Shown: piece after piece, positions 61,517 through 64,000 of the stretch
Position numbering within the stretch: the stretch's first letter is position 1
Layout: each line of letters starts with the position of its first letter
Source: Alphaproteobacteria bacterium
GTDB taxonomy: Bacteria > Pseudomonadota > Alphaproteobacteria > Micavibrionales > Micavibrionaceae
Direction: 5' to 3'
NCBI GenBank assembly: GCA_030427385.1
Contig: JAUHWR010000001.1
Location: 1,856,042 to 1,920,041 of the forward strand
DNA length: 64,000 nucleotides
Position numbers and translations under genes: made by a program
Notes under the pieces: generated by a model
What the model saw: only the letters and a program-made list of their open reading frames with translations
Databases searched by the model: none
What the model was told of the DNA's origin: nothing

Positions 61517-62658
61517 CCATGCCCTTATTTCATGATCCCGCCCATAACACGCCCTTCACCGATGCCGAAAAACTCAGTTGGCTGCGTTTAATTCGCACCG
61601 AAGGCATTGGGCCAATGACCTTCTACCGCCTGCTGGAACGTTTTGGCTCGGCAGAGGACGCCATTCACAATTTCCCAAGCCTGTCTAAAAACAGTAAGAA
61701 AAAACAGGCCGCCCTTTGCACCCCCGCCCAGGCAAGCAAAGAAATTGATGCCTTACATGATTTTGGCGCCGATATGATTTGCGCCGCCGAGGATAGCTAC
61801 CCGCTTGCGCTGACCGCCATAGAAGACGCGCCGCCTGTTCTTACCGTCAAAGGTGATACTTCCCATCTCCACCGTCAAAGCATCGGCATCGTCGGGGCGC
61901 GTAATGCCTCCTTGAACGGACGCAAATTCACTGATTATCTGGCGCGGGATTTGGGGCAAGCCGATCAAATCATTACATCCGGGCTGGCACGCGGCATTGA
62001 TACCGCCGCCCATCATGGCGCGCTTGCCACCGGCACCATCGCCGTGGTTGCGGGCGGATTGGATGTGGTCTATCCCCCTGAAAATCAGGCGCTTTATGAT
62101 CAAATTTGTCAAAGTGGCTGCGTCGTGGCGGAATCGCCCTTTGGACAAAAACCCTTTGCGCAAAGCTTTCCGAAACGTAACCGCATTATTTCCGGCCTCT
62201 CTGCGGGGGTGATCGTCGTCGAAGCCTCCCTGCGATCCGGTTCTCTAATTACGGCGCGCACCGCGGCGGAGCAGGGACGCGACGTCTTTGCCGTTCCCGG
62301 CTTTCCCATGGATCCCCGCGCCGCCGGACCAAACAAACTGATTTCGGACGGTGCAATTTTGGTTCAAACCGCTGATGATGTGCTGAACGCGCTATCCACC
62401 TTCACACGCTCCGCGCCAAAATCATTCAATGAAGCGCCCCAAGCCCGCTATCAGACGACCTATGAAGACGATGAAAATATTATCACCGATGCCAAAGCCA
62501 TCATCCTTGCGAAACTCTCCCACACACCGATACAACAAGACATGCTTATGCGCGATTGCGACATTTCCCCCGCCGCCTTTTCCAGCGCCCTGCTGGAACT
62601 CGAAATCAACGGCGACATCCAAAGATCAGCAGGCGGTAAAATAAGTGTTCTGAATTAA
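61513..62658 (+). CDS. dprA: DNA processing protein DprA
   Basis: 381 residues: SAM-like N-terminus (SWLRLIRTEGIGPMTFYRLLERFG), Rossmann-fold DNA-binding core with GIVGARNASLNGRKF, SGLARGIDTAAHHGAL, GGLDVVYPPENQ and FPKRNRIISGLS, and a C-terminal winged-helix domain. It loads RecA on incoming single-stranded DNA during transformation. It overlaps plsY and precedes topA by 104 bases, the usual alphaproteobacterial order. Confidence 0.95.
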   Translation: MTMPLFHDPAHNTPFTDAEKLSWLRLIRTEGIGPMTFYRLLERFGSAEDAIHNFPSLSKNSKKKQAALCTPAQASKEIDALHDFGADMICAAEDSYPLALTAIEDAPPVLTVKGDTSHLHRQSIGIVGARNASLNGRKFTDYLARDLGQADQIITSGLARGIDTAAHHGALATGTIAVVAGGLDVVYPPENQALYDQICQSGCVVAESPFGQKPFAQSFPKRNRIISGLSAGVIVVEASLRSGSLITARTAAEQGRDVFAVPGFPMDPRAAGPNKLISDGAILVQTADDVLNALSTFTRSAPKSFNEAPQARYQTTYEDDENIITDAKAIILAKLSHTPIQQDMLMRDCDISPAAFSSALLELEINGDIQRSAGGKISVLN

Positions 62659-62762
62659 ATTCTATAAAAAACACCCTTTTAATCATCGCTCAAATTTTTT
62701 AAAAAACTTGACAGCGCTTGTAAAAACAGGCACTTGCCATAGGAAGCAAAAGAGAAATATTC

Positions 62763-64000
62763 ATGGCCCAATCAAACCTCGTTATTGTTGAATCCCCCGC
62801 AAAAGCCAAAACCATCGAGAAATATCTCGGCGGCGATTATAAGGTTCTTGCCAGTTTCGGGCATATTCGCGATCTGCCGCCAAAGGATGGATCGGTCAAG
62901 CCCGATGAGGATTTCGCCATGAGCTGGCAACTGGGTGATCGCGCCGGAAAACACGTCACTGAAATCAAAAAAGCCTTAAAAGGCGCCAATACATTATGGC
63001 TTGCCACTGACCCCGATAGAGAGGGAGAGGCCATTTCATGGCACGTACAAGAATTTTTGAATGAGAATAATCTACTTAAAGGTAAAGACGTCAAGCGCGT
63101 GACCTTTAACGAGATCACCAAAAACGCTGTCCGCAAAGCTTTTGATAATGCGCGTAGCCTTGATATCCCCCTAATTGATGCTTATCTTGCCCGCCGCGCG
63201 CTGGATTATCTGGTTGGCTTTACGCTCTCCCCCGTACTATGGCGCAAATTGCCCGGTTCAAAATCGGCGGGACGTGTACAATCGGTGGCGCTACGCTTAA
63301 TTTGTGAGCGCGAATCTGAAATCGAAGCCTTTAAAGCCGATGAATATTGGTCAATCGGCGCAACCTTACATACACCGGACGGCGCGCCCTATGAAGCCCG
63401 CCTGACACATCTATCGGGCAATAAACTCGCCAAGCTGGATATCCAGAATGAACAACAGGCAAAAGCCGCAGAGGAACGCATTCGCGGTAAAAAGCTTGCT
63501 ATCCAGAAAGTGGAGAAAAAGCAAACACGCCGTAACCCGTCACCGCCCTTTATTACATCCACCATGCAGCAGGAAGCCGCGCGAAAACTTTATTTCGGCG
63601 CGCAAAAAACCATGCGCTGCGCGCAAAAACTCTATGAAGGCGTTACCATTAAAGGCGAGCAAACTGGTTTGATTACGTACATGAGAACCGACGGCACCAC
63701 CCTGTCCGAAGATGCCGTGCAACAGGCACGCAATGTCATCAAAGATACGTACGGCAAGGAATTTGTTCCCGCCGAACCCCGTCTATTCAAATCAAAAGCC
63801 AAAAATGCTCAGGAAGCGCACGAGGCGATTCGCCCCACCGATTTGTCCCGCACCCCCGCCGAAGTGGCAAAAGTTGTGGATGAAGATATGGCAAAGCTAT
63901 ATCGCCTGATCTGGGCACGTACGATGGCATCGCAAATGGAACAGGCGATTTTGGATCAGGTCATTGTCGATATTTCCGATGGCACGGATGATGTCGTCTT
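62763..64000 (+). CDS. topA: DNA topoisomerase I, N-terminal part (runs off window end)
   Basis: 412 complete codons are visible before the window ends. Motifs are the Toprim start NLVIVESPAKAKTIEKYLGG and DPDREGEAISWH, and the active-site Tyr306 in LITYMRTDGT. Type IA topoisomerase that relaxes negative supercoils. A TTGACA hexamer at 62709-62714 may be the -35 box of its promoter. The C-terminal zinc-finger region lies outside. Confidence 0.96.
   Translation, partial: MAQSNLVIVESPAKAKTIEKYLGGDYKVLASFGHIRDLPPKDGSVKPDEDFAMSWQLGDRAGKHVTEIKKALKGANTLWLATDPDREGEAISWHVQEFLNENNLLKGKDVKRVTFNEITKNAVRKAFDNARSLDIPLIDAYLARRALDYLVGFTLSPVLWRKLPGSKSAGRVQSVALRLICERESEIEAFKADEYWSIGATLHTPDGAPYEARLTHLSGNKLAKLDIQNEQQAKAAEERIRGKKLAIQKVEKKQTRRNPSPPFITSTMQQEAARKLYFGAQKTMRCAQKLYEGVTIKGEQTGLITYMRTDGTTLSEDAVQQARNVIKDTYGKEFVPAEPRLFKSKAKNAQEAHEAIRPTDLSRTPAEVAKVVDEDMAKLYRLIWARTMASQMEQAILDQVIVDISDGTDDVV

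Overview
The window reads as a chromosome segment of an alphaproteobacterium. The clearest markers are an NDUFA12-type complex I accessory subunit, the aat / DUF2155 / mlaD / NDUFA12 gene order, a DUF6489 protein, HemJ, and the pyrB-plsY-dprA-topA run. A DotM/IcmP homologue, a DUF2155 protein and many lineage-specific unknowns would fit a Micavibrio-like or related group, but that placement is inference. No genome-wide comparison was possible.

Layout. 0-5.9 kb: truncated Na+/Ca2+ exchanger, TerD-family protein, an HExxH protein, ettA, a lipoprotein and an MscS channel. 6-12.8 kb: OsmC, a MauE/DoxX-like membrane protein, uppP and penicillin-binding protein 1A (cell-wall lipid carrier recycling next to peptidoglycan synthesis), two unknown proteins and a peroxiredoxin. 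13-18.4 kb: serA, serC and serB, the whole phosphorylated serine pathway in one neighbourhood. 18.4-25.7 kb: yqgE, aat, DUF2155, mlaD, NDUFA12, rluB-like, rsmD, coaE, aroE, pyrC.

25.8-36.0 kb: a genomic island of about 10.2 kb at the 3' end of a tRNA-Phe gene. It is bounded by a near-identical 146-147 bp direct repeat and flanked by GGGGCA motifs. It carries a P4-type tyrosine integrase, an excisionase-like protein, a helicase-like ATPase, several unknowns, and a cargo operon of a PIN-domain nuclease plus a large helical-repeat protein that looks like a candidate defence system. It also has an RcsF-like lipoprotein and a strongly folded non-coding segment of about 180 bp near its right end. 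Its DNA is visibly more A+T rich than the flanks.

36-48 kb: GAF histidine kinase, a large RTX subtilase, purN, then a sugar group (GH13 alpha-glucosidase, OtsB-like HAD phosphatase, glucokinase), pirin, RNase D and dotM. 48.2-50.2 kb: a tRNA-Thr/tRNA-Gln pair duplicated as a 211 bp direct repeat around about 1.5 kb of foreign DNA. That insert holds a SAM methyltransferase, a truncated ABC-F gene and other remnants. 50.3-64 kb: a coiled-coil zinc-ribbon membrane protein, an NTF2-like protein, a tightly overlapped lipase / HExxH protein / LplT-PlsC-Aas fusion operon, hemJ, a DnaJ-zinc-finger membrane protein, pyrB, plsY, dprA and the start of topA.

The most promising unexplained material is in the island (PIN plus helical-repeat operon, folded RNA-like segment) and in the tRNA-bounded methyltransferase insert.
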